Of a stretch of 64,000 nt of DNA, positions 25,661-38,119 are shown in pieces (the first letter of the stretch is position 1; the number at the start of each line of letters is the position of its first letter). A program made the position numbers and the translations under genes. A model generated the notes under the pieces. That model did not search any database. It was not told the origin of the DNA and was given only the letters and a program-made list of their open reading frames with translations. The DNA lies in contig NW_023998415.1 of NCBI RefSeq assembly GCF_014805625.2, forward strand, positions 6,111,862 to 6,175,861, in the 5' to 3' direction. Origin of the DNA: Glossina fuscipes (Eukaryota; Arthropoda; Insecta; Diptera; Glossinidae).

Positions 25661-26516
25661 ATAGCATAAATATCTATATATACATACATAGACTTTTTGT
25701 CCGTGGCACAATTCAAAAAACCGTTTACATGAATAACCATCCAGGCCCTTCGGAGACGGATCTGAAATCATTATCATTGCTCCACTACAAGAAGCAGTTA
25801 CGTTTGTTAAGATTATTCTGCTGATCAAGAAAAATTTTTAAACAGAATTTTGGTATATTTATGAGATAATTCAGTTTTTTTTCTTTTTCTTTTTCTCTTT
25901 CTTTTATCAAGCCATAGAAAGTAAGAAGAGATTATTGAAGTAAAAACGTAGACATTTCAACCTTTCGTTCACCTGAGAAGATATAAAACATTTAAGGCTA
26001 AACTAAAATTGATATTAAAATTATCAAAAATCAATAAAAAAAGAAGAAAAAGAAAAAGACGATAGAAGTTTTTAATTAAACTCCATGACCTTCGATAAAG
26101 TTTCAGTAATGCGGTCGCAATTTATCGCAAACTTAAAGGAGTCGAATAATTTCGCAAAAACCTCTCTCTTTCTCTTTTTATTAATTTTGAACAAAAATTA
26201 CGGATTAACGGGCATTTACTTTTTGTATGGACGCATTAGTGTGCGCATGTATGTGCGAATGCATGAACTAATTTCAAATGACATTGATTTTAAAAAAATT
26301 TCGTTTTTTTTTTTTTTAATTTTTGGTAAGAGGGTTAACATTTTTACTTGTTAGACTTGATCTGAGAAGTTCAGCAATTGCTATTTTTACGCTTTTCGAT
26401 TTGTTGCTCAATTCTTGCAATCTCGAGAATACCGCCTACAAAGAGACCGATATGCAAAAGTCCATAAAAAAGAAAGAGAATATCTTCCGGAGATTGTTTT
26501 CAAAAAAAGATAAGAT

Positions 26517-26554
<38 letters not shown>

Positions 26555-27799
26555 TTCTTCTTATATATATATACATATAGTCTTCTTGAACAAAATTTAA
26601 TATAAACACATAACAAAGTCTGTCTAGACTAGATAGCAGACAAACAAGAAAAATAGAGAAAAATTCACAAAAAACCATTTTTTTTTTTTTTTTTTTCTGG
26701 GCATATAAGCGAGAACAACAAAAGCAAAAGGCAATGCAAAAACATACGTCAAATGTGTATGAATATGTTAGTGTGTTTATATGTGCGTATATATTCGTAG
26801 AGAAGGAACGGCAACTGTATGCCATATAAAAGAGACGAGAGATGTGAGATGGGAGATGTGAGATATAAAAGTATTGGCGACCATCAGTCAGGCAGAGAGA
26901 GGCAAGCAAGGCAACGTGAAATAGAAATATTTGGAGCAATAAACGCAGTATTATTTGTTAAGAAATCTCACATGAAGTGACGGTGACAGTCTAGGCCGCA
27001 CGATCGTTAATAGTAGTAGTAAAATATACGTATTGAGCTAACTGTTGTTGTCGTTCTTTGTTGCTATTGTAAACCTTAATGTCAGCATAGATATAACATT
27101 TATTTTGAGAGTCATAGCCCGTAGACTTCAGTTTAATTCATATCAACGTTCTCGCACACGAATCCTAAGGGATTAAGTTGGAAACTTTCGCTAAATGTAA
27201 CGATACGTCAGATTAAACGGAATAATGGGAGCGGGGAGGCGACTGTAAATATTAGAAAAAATATATATGTATATTTTTATTGATTTAATATGCTTAATAC
27301 GCTTATTTAATACGCTTTGAATATGTGAAAGAAAATTCTTATTAATTGAGAGAAATTTTTTTATTGGAAATTTCAGATAAATTTAAATCGTCAATCCCTA
27401 AGTGTTTCAGTTGACATAGGCAAGTAGATTATAATTTATATTCAAATGTGCACAAGTTGCACTACGCGTTGGCCGCAAAGCATTCACAAGAGTGGTTCTG
27501 GTGTTGTCATATTTTTTTTTTTTTATATTTGGCGAAAATAATTATTTATCTTTTTTAATTTTTAATTCTTTTAATTAACAAACACTGCATTAGCTCTCGC
27601 TGAATCTTCGAGTAGAGCATAGTTCATCTTTTTACTTTGGTTGATTTGTTAAAAACGGTTCAATGAAATTTGCAAGGAATGAAAGCCTTTTGTTATTTAA
27701 TTTGCCTTGATCGAGCAAGGTCATCGTCTCCTGTGAGCAATTCGATGCAAAGGAAACTTTATAAAGCATTTAACACATTCATTTCATTTATTGGTTAGA
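25661..27799. other. Gene-free sequence
   Basis: (CT)n, poly-T and (AT)n runs and a GA-rich stretch at 26825-26915 (repeats of 'gagatgtgagat'). No coding exon is supported. Confidence 0.4.
26515..26580. repeat. (AT)n microsatellite
   Basis: Two AT blocks separated by 'ttcttctt'-like sequence. Confidence 0.9.
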
Positions 27800-28230
27800 T
27801 AAATTTAGTGAGCTATTGTTGTTGTTAGATCTATCATCCAAGGATGAGGGGTATATTGGTTTTGTCAAAAGGCTTGCGGCGCTCAATAGGAAGCTTCAGA
27901 GATTCCACAACATATATATATTATATTGTTTGATCAGCATCACATGTCTGTCTGTCCGTCCGTCCGTTGTAAACATTCTCCTGGCCGCACAATTATAGCT
28001 ATGAACTTTAACTTTAGCAGAAAAATTGGAAAGTCTGGCACGAATATTTTTCTATTGAAAATGCAACAAATTGATCAAAGCATACGCAAACGGTAAAGCG
28101 TGAACTGAGAACACATCCTTTCGTTTTCCGAAGGGAAAAAAATTTAGCGCTAGAAATTCAAACTAGAACTTATAAAAATTTGAATATATACTCCATGTGC
28201 AAGAGTTGAAAGAATCGGCCACGGCTGCCT
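27800..28230 (+). repeat. F3 copy
   Basis: It contains 'tatcatccaaggatgaggggtatattg', 'tgtctgtctgtccgtccgtcc', 'gtaaacattctcctggccgca' and 'gaaaatgcaacaaattgatcaaag', the order seen in 61025-61290. Its left end resembles the F2 end, suggesting that F2 and F3 are related or that this copy is a hybrid. Confidence 0.5.
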
Positions 28231-28992
28231 AATGTTACTAGTATATCACAATTTTGTGAACAACCCAACAAGCCAACTTTGAAAATATCATTGTTGATCA
28301 GTTGATTAGTTGATCAGTTGAAAATGTATTTAAATATGTCTCTCTATTCGTCTGTCCAATTGTTTAATATCTTGAATATGTGCACCGATTCGGAATCTGA
28401 GTACTAACAAAATTTAGATTTGTTTGAATGTTTCTCCACTTACGTATTGAATAACGCGTAGAGTATATTCATTTTTTGAGATAGCGTACCATCTAGAAGC
28501 ATTTATCAAAATTTACGAAGCGTGACTTGTCGCAATGAAACTGTACAAGTAACACGCCGCAGGCCACAAAAATGTTTATCACAGCAATTGTTTAACATTA
28601 TTGCCAATTCGTTAGTAATTGCAGGCAACATTGTTGCGTCAATTGTGTTAAAATTATTATTATTATTATTATTATATTATTTTTATTATTTTGATCCGCT
28701 GCCATTTTGCGTTAGGGTTGTTATTATTCTCTCTTATTATTATTATTATTATTTTTTTTTTTTTTTTTTTTGTTTTTTTTTCTATTAACTGATTCTCTCA
28801 ACTGTATCTCGTTAATTGCTGTTAATTATCATTCATTATCCAATTCTTTCCTTTTTCTTTCTCAATTTTAGGTTTTCTCCTATTGTTACTATACTAGCAC
28901 ATACTACAAACAATAGTTCCACTGATCAAAAGAGCAAATTGTTTAAAAAGTTATAACCAAAGCAGAAAGGAAAGCAACGCATTAAAAAATAG
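28231..28992. other. Sequence before the 28993 exon, with (ATT)n and T tracts
   Basis: A hydrophobic + frame at about 28522-28650 (LFNIIANSLVIAGNIVASIV) runs into an (ATT)n repeat. It could be a lost or unrecognised exon but has no matching donor. A good pyrimidine tract plus AG ends at 28871 without a coding frame after it. Confidence 0.35.
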
Positions 28993-29121
28993 CAAGTGTT
29001 CTTAAGTACCGCTACAATAACTATTTTGAGTGCTACAACTGGTGCTCTGGCTCTAGGCATACATCTAGCGCCAGAAGAACATCAGACACTTTTAAGAAGT
29101 GAGCCGGAACATCCTGTATCC
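28993..29121 (+). CDS. Candidate exon of gene 1 with a second hydrophobic segment
   Basis: An open stretch of 43 codons is bounded by TAG at 28990-28992, which could be the acceptor AG, and a strong donor gtaagt at 29122. The product has a moderately hydrophobic segment of about 23 residues, then ATTGALALGIHLAPEEHQ and an acidic/polar run ending EPEHPVS. This reads like a transmembrane helix leaving the membrane into a polar loop. GC content and codon choice look coding. The weak point is the acceptor: there is no pyrimidine tract before 28993. An alternative acceptor inside the exon (ggctctag at about 29058) would change the incoming phase. Confidence 0.5.
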
Positions 29122-29371
29122 GTAAGTCAATTACTCTTCTTTTTTTTTCTTTTTTTTTTTTTTACCACTTCTATTAAGCTTATCGCTTATTATAAAATCG
29201 ATTATATAACCTCTTGCAAATTGTAAAAACAATAAAATTATTAGCTGGTAATTTAGAATCCACCTAATCTGATTTGATTTGTTCGGACTTTCTCTTACCT
29301 CACTTAATTCTCTGAATATTAATGTTGATGATCCGCTGGTTAAACGAAATTTTCGAATTTATTTCATTTAG

Positions 29372-29407
29372 GTCTGTCAAGCTGCTCGAGTATTAGTGCC
29401 TTCGAAA
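29372..29407 (+). CDS. Candidate 36-base micro-exon of gene 1
   Basis: After a T-rich acceptor (atttcatttag) come 12 in-frame codons, VCQAARVLVPSK, then donor gtaaac. The exon is phase 0 at both ends, so it fits both the exon ending at 29121 and the exon starting at 46073 without shifting the frame. If the donor were not used, the frame would end eight codons later. A 36-base symmetric exon is easily skipped, which would suit alternative splicing. The support is splice signals, phase and amino-acid composition only. Confidence 0.42.
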
Positions 29408-29849
29408 GTAAACGTTGATAGAATATACTTTTAATTGGTCAGATTTTTTCTTTCAATATTCCACTCCATTATTGTGGATTGTGGAATTGTTGAAACTTAT
29501 TACGAACATAATGACACCAAATCCGCGACGAACCTCGTATTTGATTAAACGACTTCGTAAACAAAGATTATTGCCCCTTCTGAATAAAGAAAACACATCT
29601 AATTTTGCTAAAGGTGTTTTACATATGCAAAGATAGCTCTTGGGTGTGGTTTGTGGCCTGAATTTGCCATTACAGTTGGCCTCAAATGCAATGCACAAAA
29701 ATGATAGTTGATTTTTAGTTGCAAAAATTAAATGATTTCGACTTTGACGATATGTGATTTCAACAAATACTGGCTCATGCCATACATTGCGAGGCAAAAC
29801 CAATTGATTGGGTGAAAAGCTCAGTGATCGCGTAATGCAAAATGCCATA

Positions 29850-30090
29850 AAGATCTTGCGATGTAATTCTTATTGGGCAAAATATCTTAAAAATTGCGAC
29901 CTGCAGGTTGAACGCAAGAATATAAGACAGATAGAAGAACGGACGGATGGACAGACAAGCTTAGATAGATTTAGAAAATGATTCTGAAAGCGATTCTGAA
30001 TCGATCAATATAATAAAAATGATAAGTTTACACCAAATTTTTCTGGATGTTGAACATATTCGCAAAAACTTAACGTAAAGCAGAAAAAAA
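29850..30090 (+). repeat. F1 right-half fragment
   Basis: It carries 'aaaaattgcgacctgcaggttgaacg', 'ggacagacaagcttagatagatttagaaaatgattctg' and 'gcaaaaacttaacgtaaa', the F1 right half in order. The left half is missing. Confidence 0.55.
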
Positions 30091-31091
30091 AAACATTTAT
30101 ATATATGTATCCTTTACCGTTTAGTTCCTATTACAAATTAAAAAACAAGAACATTTATTTACCGAAATTGTATTAATCACAACTTTGCCATGTCTTTCGG
30201 ATAGAAGGCGTATTCCGTGACATCGATCTTTTGAGGTTATTTACGTAGCTGTGGGCTTACCATAGGGTCTTTTGTGTCTAGTTATATGGAATTTTTTATA
30301 TATATATGTATACTTATAGTTATTAGACAATGACAATCGAACACTTCTGAACGTAAGGAATAATCTTGCAATTATTTTTCAATTATGAACATTTCATATT
30401 CGGATATAACTAACTCCTGCCAGCATCTTAAAAATAACAGGAAGAACTTAATATCAATAAATTTTTTAACTTTATTTAAAGTGACTGGGCTGACTGCCTA
30501 ATTTCCCCCTAACGAAAAAAGAGCCAAAATAGCCTTAATTACTAATGCTCACCCTGCTACTGATACTAAAGCAAACCCTTCGATTGATTATCGATTGATT
30601 TTCTAAAAATTGCTTCATCAATATTTATTGAACATTGAGAAGTTCGAAGCGAAAACAGCTTGAAATTAATTAGCATGAGATTCAATTTCCAAGTCCGCGC
30701 GGAAGGTTTGTTAATACAAGCGATGTGTGAATGGCTTAAGGTGATCAGCTAGCTTGTCAGCTTAAATGGAAAATATCCGTCCGTTAACATGACGCGTTAC
30801 TTAGACCTGAATCGGCGTCCCTCAGTAAGTGTGCTAATCCCAGTAAGGTACGAAAGCAATTACATTTGAAGGAGCATATCCATCCGAAGTGTATAGTCAG
30901 ACAACCGTTCGAGATCTATCTGCACCCCAGTTTAACAATTCCCGCGTTAATACGAATAGACGACGGGCTCGTTACGTGTCATTTAGATTATATAAATACA
31001 TGAGCCGTGCACAGGCCGAAACGTTTAACTTACTAATTATATTATATTCAAAAAAACTTCCTTTAATAATCATGCTTTGTTGTTTTTGGTA

Positions 31092-31122
<31 letters not shown>

Positions 31123-31569
31123 TAAAAAGGAATCTCATTCCTCCAACTGTGTTAGCGTGTTAGACGAACACAATCACAATTTTTCCGCCGCACTACACAA
31201 ATCCGTTCAATATTGACAAGTGTTATGTAGATGGGGGCCTATTACGTATTTTAGACTCCAATGTATAGGGTTGACTGTTAAAAGGGCAGTAACACAACCG
31301 TAAAGCAGATCGGAAGCAGGTTAAAGAGCGAAAATTTTTGGAAATCAATCACTAATCAATCAGAATGAATTTTATATCGCTCGTGTTCCCTAAAAAATAA
31401 AATTTACAATACATAATCCAACCAATCAAACGGCAAGAAGTTTCAAATCAGTGTGAATTAGCCCGTCTAAACTTGTCCGAATGAATAATTTGATTAAAAT
31501 TAAAAAAAAAAAAAAAATATATTTTTTTTATTTGATGGTTGCATGTATTTTGATATTTTTTTCCTTTGA
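30091..31569. other. Gene-free sequence
   Basis: A (GA)n tract at 31094-31122. A stretch at 30660-31020 is richer in GC, but no coherent frame or family was recognised. Confidence 0.35.
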
Positions 31570-31910
31570 AAAAAGACATTTATTGAGTCAAGTTGGTAAA
31601 TTGGTACAATCTTACCACATTTTTGGCAAAACGGCGATATCGCGTCAAAAGAAGTTAAATTGGTTAGGCAGCGATCCACTTATCGAGCCATTTTCGCACT
31701 TCTTCAACTTTGAGAAGCGGCGTACCAGCCAAGCCATGCAGCATCGATTTGAATAAGTGATAATTAGAAGACACCATATCTGGTGCGTACGTTGACCGTG
31801 ACAGAAACTCCCATTCGAGCTGTGACAGTTTATTCTTGACTACTCTTATAACAATGGCATTTTCAGCCAATTCATGCCGTCACTTTTAAACCGTTAAAAA
31901 CAAAGCCAAC
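31570..31910 (-). mobile_element. Mariner transposase relic, C-terminal part
   Basis: On the - strand the frame reads RVVKNKLSQLEWEFLSRSTY, then APDMVSSNYHLFKSMLHGLA and VEEVRKWLDKWIAA. This matches the C-terminal half of irritans-type mariners ('YSPDIAPSDYHLFRSMQHGLA...W.DSWIA'), with the catalytic Asp retained. A stop follows WIAA, and after it a degraded 'RD...LP..W' end can still be read. Confidence 0.82.
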
Positions 31911-32892
31911 AATTGGAATATGATAGAGAAGAGAGTTGTAGAGATCGCCGTAAGCCTCTAGACATGTTTCGGGAGCAGATTTCTTCCAGAAAACAACAAA
32001 ATTAATGACGGTCAAAAATTCAATTTTAAGCACTCCGTGCGATTGGCGTCAGCATACGCTGAATAACTCAATAAAATTATGTAGGGAAATGTCGTCAAAA
32101 CCGGCGAATTTAATAGTTATGTACGCTGCTATTTCTCATTTCTGTATCGTATTTATCTGTAGAGGTCGCCTATCAAAATACATCCAACTACCTAATGTAT
32201 GAGAAGATTTTACACACTGCCTTCAAAATCTGCCACATATTGAATATATTCGTAGAATAAGCATGAATTTGTTATGGGTTTATTAGTGATTTGAGATATC
32301 CACCAGGCCTCTTCCAAGTTGTATTTTTCATACTTACTTGTTTACTTGTATATATATATATATTTATTTATTTATTTATTATTATTTTTTCTTTTGCTTC
32401 CTTTAACTATGTCTGGCTGCAGGAAAATAAGGAAGCAAAAGTCCTTGAAGCTATAAAAAAAAAAAGAAAAAAAAAAAAGAAACAAAGAACTAAGCAGACT
32501 TTTAAATTGCTTCTCACAATCTTTTTGTTGAGTAAATTACGTATACTTACATATAGGAAGAGAAAAAGTAAAGAAAAACAACTAAACAAAGGGAAGCAAA
32601 GAAAAAAAAAGAGAAAAAAAAGAAGAAGCAAACTGACTGCTGTTACTACTTGCCAAATGCAATATTAAGTCTGCTTTTAGGCTCACATGTTATATAAGAG
32701 CAGGTATCTGCTTGTTTTTTTTTTTTTTTTTTTCCCAACACTAGAAACACTCGTCCATGCATTTATGTATGCGAACGCGTACCATACACAACGACTTAAT
32801 GTATATAAAAGCGACTATGTTGAAAATGTATATAAGAAGGTGTAACCAATACTAGCATAAGGTGTATAATATATAAAAATATGTATATATAC

Positions 32893-32930
<38 letters not shown>

Positions 32931-33684
32931 GTAAGTATGATATACTTTGAGTACACAGATGTTTATATGTTTTTTTGTACTTGCATTATATGTAAACTAA
33001 AATTTAATCGTATATACATAATTTGTATATACTTTTGTCTCCATTTTATATTCGGTAATTTTATACTGTGTGTGAATATTATGTTTTTATGTAATGTTTT
33101 AGTGTTTGTTTGCCTGGTTGTTTGTGCTTTTAAAAAATCCCAGGATTACTTTGCTTAGCGAGTAAGTGTGGCCATGCCTATGCCTGTGTCGATATCGGTG
33201 TCTGTGTCTGCGCTTCCACTAGTTATTTCCCTCATATTCAACTAGGTGCATGTTTGTGTTGCATTGCATCAGCCTTTCTCTACACAAATGCAGTAGATTT
33301 TAGTTTTATATTTAATGGAGAGATTTAATTTTTTTTTCTATTTTTTTTTTTTTTTTTTTATACTCTACTTATGTGGGTGAGTTCAGCTAATATCAAAACG
33401 CCTTGACGACATTAACCGCCAATGTTAACAAAATCAAGTCATACGTACACGCGCACACACGAAATTCTTTAAAGAAGTTTTCGCTATTAAATCAAATGTA
33501 GACTTTTTTAACCTAAAAACTACTTAGTTACATACCTGGTTAAGACTTTATAAATTAATTTTTGTGTTCGATTTAATTTTGGATATTGAGTCAATTAAAA
33601 CCCAATGTATAAAGGATCGATCTAGAATTTTTGGTACAGAAGAGCAATTAAAACACTATAACGGTCCCATTAGCCTATCATTGC
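31911..33684. other. Gene-free sequence
   Basis: It holds a Lys-rich chance frame from A/G tracts (32440-32635), (AT)n and T tracts, and a hydrophobic T-rich frame at 32937-33158. No supported gene. Confidence 0.35.
32875..32932. repeat. (AT)n microsatellite
   Basis: AT repeats interrupted by GT and CA steps. Confidence 0.9.
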
Positions 33685-33985
33685 ATACCCTATGCTAGCT
33701 ACTCACATATTCATATAAGTGTTATATGGGAAGTGGTCTAAATGTGATCCAATCCGAATGTTTTTTAAAACACGTGAGTTTACCAAATATATTATCAAAA
33801 TACGTCAAAAAGTACTGGCTGTAGATTGAACATAAGAGAACAAAGCGGACAGATGGACAGACAAGCTTTTATCATTTCGGAACTCCATTCTGAATCGATC
33901 GATATACTTAAAGATCTTCCGGATGTTACACACACCGACACAAACTTAATGTATGTTCTTATGGTGAAAGCGGTGTATGGTATAA
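33685..33985 (+). repeat. F1 repeat copy, internally deleted
   Basis: It starts 'cataccctatgctagctact' and ends 'acacaaacttaatgtatgtt...gtgtatggtataaaaa'. It keeps both F1 ends and the 'ggacagatggacagacaagctt' block in 300 bases, about a third of the full length. It lies 280 bases before the near-full copy at 34265. Confidence 0.6.
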
Positions 33986-34264
33986 AAATGCAGTGCATTC
34001 TTTAAATTTCATTTTTTCGCCTAGAGAGTAGGCCGGGTTCATCGTTCGCAAGCAATACGCATACGTTAATAGTTTGTATTTTCATCAATTTATTTTCCTC
34101 TGCCTACAGTTAATGCAAACTTTTTTCATAAATTGATTGATTGATTCAAAGTCCATTCAGTAAAGTGATCATTTTGGATACTTAAAAAAAAAGGCTTACT
34201 AAAGCCATAATAAGCTATAAATAATCTTATTTTTATCTGTATAAATTAACTTATTAAATAAAGA

Positions 34265-35256
34265 AACAAGTGAGAATATTATAGTCGGACAGCTCCGACG
34301 ATTATATACCCTACACCACTTCGCCGAATGCAGTCATTCACTCGTTTTGGTAATAACGCTACAGAAAATACACATTACTTTCAGGCAAAGCCAGCAACTA
34401 TGTATGTTGGGGCTAAACAAAAATAGACCTATGTGATTCAAATTTCCTACCGTTAATTGTTTGGCTGAAACGCTACTATGAATTAATTTTCATCATTAAA
34501 TATTAAAAAGTAAGCCTTCTTCCGTTCTAGAGTTTACTATTCACAATGTATCTTATATGGAGTGGGGCCAAGAAATAGATCGCCGTGGTTTAAATTATGT
34601 CCACATAATTTTTTTATTTAATTATTTAATTTAATTGTCGTGAACAAATTTTCATCACAAATGAGTGTCATGAGAATCCTTACATGCGTTGGCATCCAAA
34701 ACATAGACTTACATGGTCCAAATTCGGTAAACTAGATTTTTTTGCCAATTTACTATTATTAGCTCATTTTTACCGTGAAAGATTGGAAACTAAAACTTTT
34801 TAACATATAAAGCCTAGATTTTCGTAGGAGCGGTTATAGGAGAGCGGACCCAAAAAATTGCCCCAGCCGGTCTAAAGTTTTCATACCAATTTAGAATACC
34901 AAAACGCTAGTATTCAGCCACTTTTGCCGAAAAATTTTGAAAATTGCATTTTTTTCGATATAACGAGTTTTCAGAATAGGGTGTTCTATGGGGACTGATC
35001 GATCCGAACCATTTTCAATAGGATTCGTTCTTGAGCCAAAGTACATCTTTGTAACAAGTCTCATCAAAATATCTAAAAAATTGCTTGAACAGAAAAATAC
35101 ATGGATAGATAACAGACGGACAGACGGGCTTGAATCGATTTAGAAAGTGATTTTGTATTGAACACTATAATACAATGTGAGTCTATGTTAAGCTCTTCTG
35201 ATTAATACATACGACCATACGACTTAATATACCCTATACCACAAGTAGCGTAGGGC
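34265..35256 (+). repeat. F1 repeat, near full-length copy (about 1 kb)
   Basis: The left end has 'aaacaagtgagaatatta', a hairpin GTCGGA-CAGC-TCCGAC, and TATACCCTACACCACTT. The right end has 'cttaatataccctataccac' and AAGTAGCGTAGGGCA. The two ends are near-inverted over about 15 bases. No protein is encoded. It is the best reference copy for the family in this window. Confidence 0.75.
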
Positions 35257-36529
35257 AAAAAAAATTTCACCTACAACAATAGTTTTGCTGCCTTACATTG
35301 CTTATATTCATCCCAAAAATATTAGCCAGAATCTGATCAAGGTGATGATGTTCATTCACTATATTTCAACTCGAATTTGTAAAAATCAATTAATTTTTTG
35401 TTTTCTTAGGTGTGTGTATATATGATATATACACACAAGCCATGTAAAAATTATTCCAGAATTCCCATAACATATATGTGTATATATTCTTATGATCAGC
35501 CTAAGAATCTAAATGTTTTTACCATCAGTCAACCATGTCAATTCTATGGACAGACTGTATAGTATGTGTGTATACATATATACATATATGTGCATACATA
35601 TGCTTTTTTGTACTTCTTTTTCTTTTCATATTTACTCTTTTTCTCAGTAGGACGTTTTTCTGTCACATTTTTTACTTATGCGTGTTTGTGTTTTGAAAGT
35701 TTATACTCTTTCACCTTCAGATTGCGATTCACAACGTTTCACACATTGTTTTATATTCAGCTGTTGTTCGTTTAGTTCTTTGCATATATAGGGTTTGCAT
35801 TTTTTTTTTTTTTTTTTTTTTTTGTTTTACTTATTTATTTTATTTTTGCTTTTGTAATCTGATAATTTTGTTTTGATTACTTTCGATATACACGAGTACA
35901 CATACGCAGACATACTTGAATCAACCTTCCTTGAACGAAATTTGGGTTAAAGTGTTTACGCACGCATAATATTATTAATTAAATGTTAACCTTGTTTCGA
36001 GTTTTTATTCAAAATATTAAAAAAATATTGTAATAAATAATAATATTTTTCTTATTATCATTCAATAATTCTTATTATTGTTATTGTTACTATTTTATTA
36101 CGATTACTAACTATTATTATCATTATTATTGTCGTTGTTGTTATGTCTTTTAATATTGATCAAAGAATATATACATATTTATATATATATATATATTAAT
36201 TTAGTCACATCTAACGTTAGTCTTCTTGTTTGAATCACGTTTACGGAATAAAAAAATCTTACAGACATTTTTATCCATCACCATCGGTTTGTGGGGAAAA
36301 CATTTATCCTTCATGTTGTGATGCCCGCAATATTTTTGTTAGCTTGTAGCATTCCTCCACTCTTCAAGTCTACTTATTCGATATCCAACTGATTATACTG
36401 ATAAGCAAAAATGAACCCCTCCACCTTATAGGGTCCAACATGTATTTGTAGACAGAGTGTGGAGAACAGTAAAAAATAATTTTCAAAATTCGTTCTTGTT
36501 CACCTTAGCAGTAATAAGCAAAATAAAAA
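35257..36529. other. Gene-free sequence
   Basis: T-rich with (ATT)n around 36040-36150 and AT runs. No exon is supported. Confidence 0.4.
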
Positions 36530-36985
36530 GTGCATCACTTATAACTTTGTATGGTTTTAGCCGATTTTTTTTTCATTTTTCGACATGATTAGCAGGATCC
36601 TCTTTAAAATAAATGTAGAAAATCTTATCTTTCTATCTAGCACATTTTACGAGTAATAAGCAACAAAAAAAAAAAAAAAAGAACAGAAATTTTTGCTTAA
36701 AGAAACACATATGTGTTCAATTTATGCTTTACTGGGAGCGAGAGCGTTGATCAATTTATACCATTTTCAATACCAACTGGCGCACAAGAACCTTCAACGT
36801 GTTTCCCAAATTTAAAATCGATAGTTTCATTTTGGCGACCAGAGACAAACGGATCGATCGATGGATATTATTTAGAAGTTCATGCTGATCTAGGTATATA
36901 TATATTTTATTAGGTATTTGAAACTTGCAAACGTTTTGACCAAATGAATATACCCCGCATCCTTTAGTGATGAGAGTATAAAAAA
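36530..36985 (+). repeat. F2 right-half copy
   Basis: It contains 'ttataactttgtatggttttagccgattt', 'caaatttaaaatcgatagttt' and a clear right end, 'gaccaaatgaataccccgcatcctttagtgatgagagtataaaaa'-type sequence at about 36938-36984. This corresponds to 'cctcatccttcggtgatgagtataaaa' in the 59595 copy. Confidence 0.55.
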
Positions 36986-37299
36986 ATGCTCATATTTTCT
37001 AAGGACTTTATTAAATGCATATCGTTTGTTTTTTCATCTGTTCGATCCTTCCGCCTTATAGATGACATTTACTATTAACTTTTCGCCCTTTTTTTGGCGA
37101 AATTATCGCAATAGCAAAAAGTTAAAATCACTTATCAGTATCGGTAAATTCATTAATGCAATCCGTTTCAAGAGTAATACTACATTCATTTCAAGGCCTC
37201 GGTAGCATTTTCTATGCATTTGATGCAACTAATGTTGAAGTATTTGTCCAAGGTTTTAAAGCATTCTTCAGTTTTGCCCATGTCTCTTTCTTTCAAGCA

Positions 37300-38105
37300 T
37301 TTTATACCCTACCCTACGCTACTTGTGGTACAGGGTATATTAAGTTAGTGCGTACGTATGTAACACCAAGAAGGGCTTAAAATAGACCCCCCCTTTTATT
37401 ACACCAATCATCAACCAAAAATATCGATCTAAGCCTATCTGTCTTTCCGTCTGACGTCTGTCCATGCAAATTTGTGGTCAAGCTACAGGTCGCAATTTTT
37501 GAAATATTTTTGTGAAATTTTGCATTGGTTCACCTTTACGACCGCTATCCATACGATGCCCAATTAAAAAAAAATGTTATTTTCAAAATTTCTCAACAAA
37601 AATGGCTAAGTGATAATAGTATTCCGGCATAGGCATGAAAACCTTGGATCAGATGGGGCAATTTTTTTTAACTTCCTCCCTTATAACGAAAACTGAAGTG
37701 ACAAAAAAGTCTAATATGATATGATAAAAAAGTCTAATTTTTAATGCTTTATGATGAAAATCAGATCACAATAGCAATTTAAGATAAAAAAATTTACTGT
37801 TCCAAATTTGGATGCCCCAAGCCCATTTTTCAATCCTACCCTATATAAGAATTTTTACAAAAATTTTTGTTTTTTGGGGCAGAAAAGCACAAATTTTAAA
37901 ACGTTATGGTGTAAATTGAGCCTGAGCTGAATTTTGAATACATACCACAATCTGTAAACCTCTTGGGCATAATCAGTCTTACGGAAAGTAATCTTTTGTT
38001 CGCAAATTACGGTCCGAGAATAGTAAGTTCGTATAAAAACAGGGTACAATTTTTATAGTCTATGGCAGAAATAAGACAATGTGGTGTAGGATGTTTAATA
38101 GTCGC
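37300..38105 (-). repeat. F1 repeat copy
   Basis: It runs from 'tataccctaccctacgctacttgtggtacagggtatat' to 'gtggtgtaggatgtttaatagtcgcctttgacgactacaatg', the F1 right and left ends in reverse sense. The GTCG...CGAC hairpin is preserved by compensatory changes relative to the copy at 34265. It directly adjoins the mariner relic at 38120. Confidence 0.72.
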
Positions 38106-38119
38106 CTTTGACGACTACA

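Noticed and set aside
26436..26939. 167-codon minus-strand frame, the longest on that strand
   Set aside because: It is made of (AT)n-derived Tyr/Ile runs, a poly-A-derived Lys run and Ser/Cys-rich sequence from GA repeats. No splice or start evidence.
32291..32668. Lys/Arg-rich frame resembling a nuclear basic protein
   Set aside because: The basic tail comes from A/G-rich low-complexity DNA. The acceptor-like AG before ENKEAKVLEA has no matching donor.
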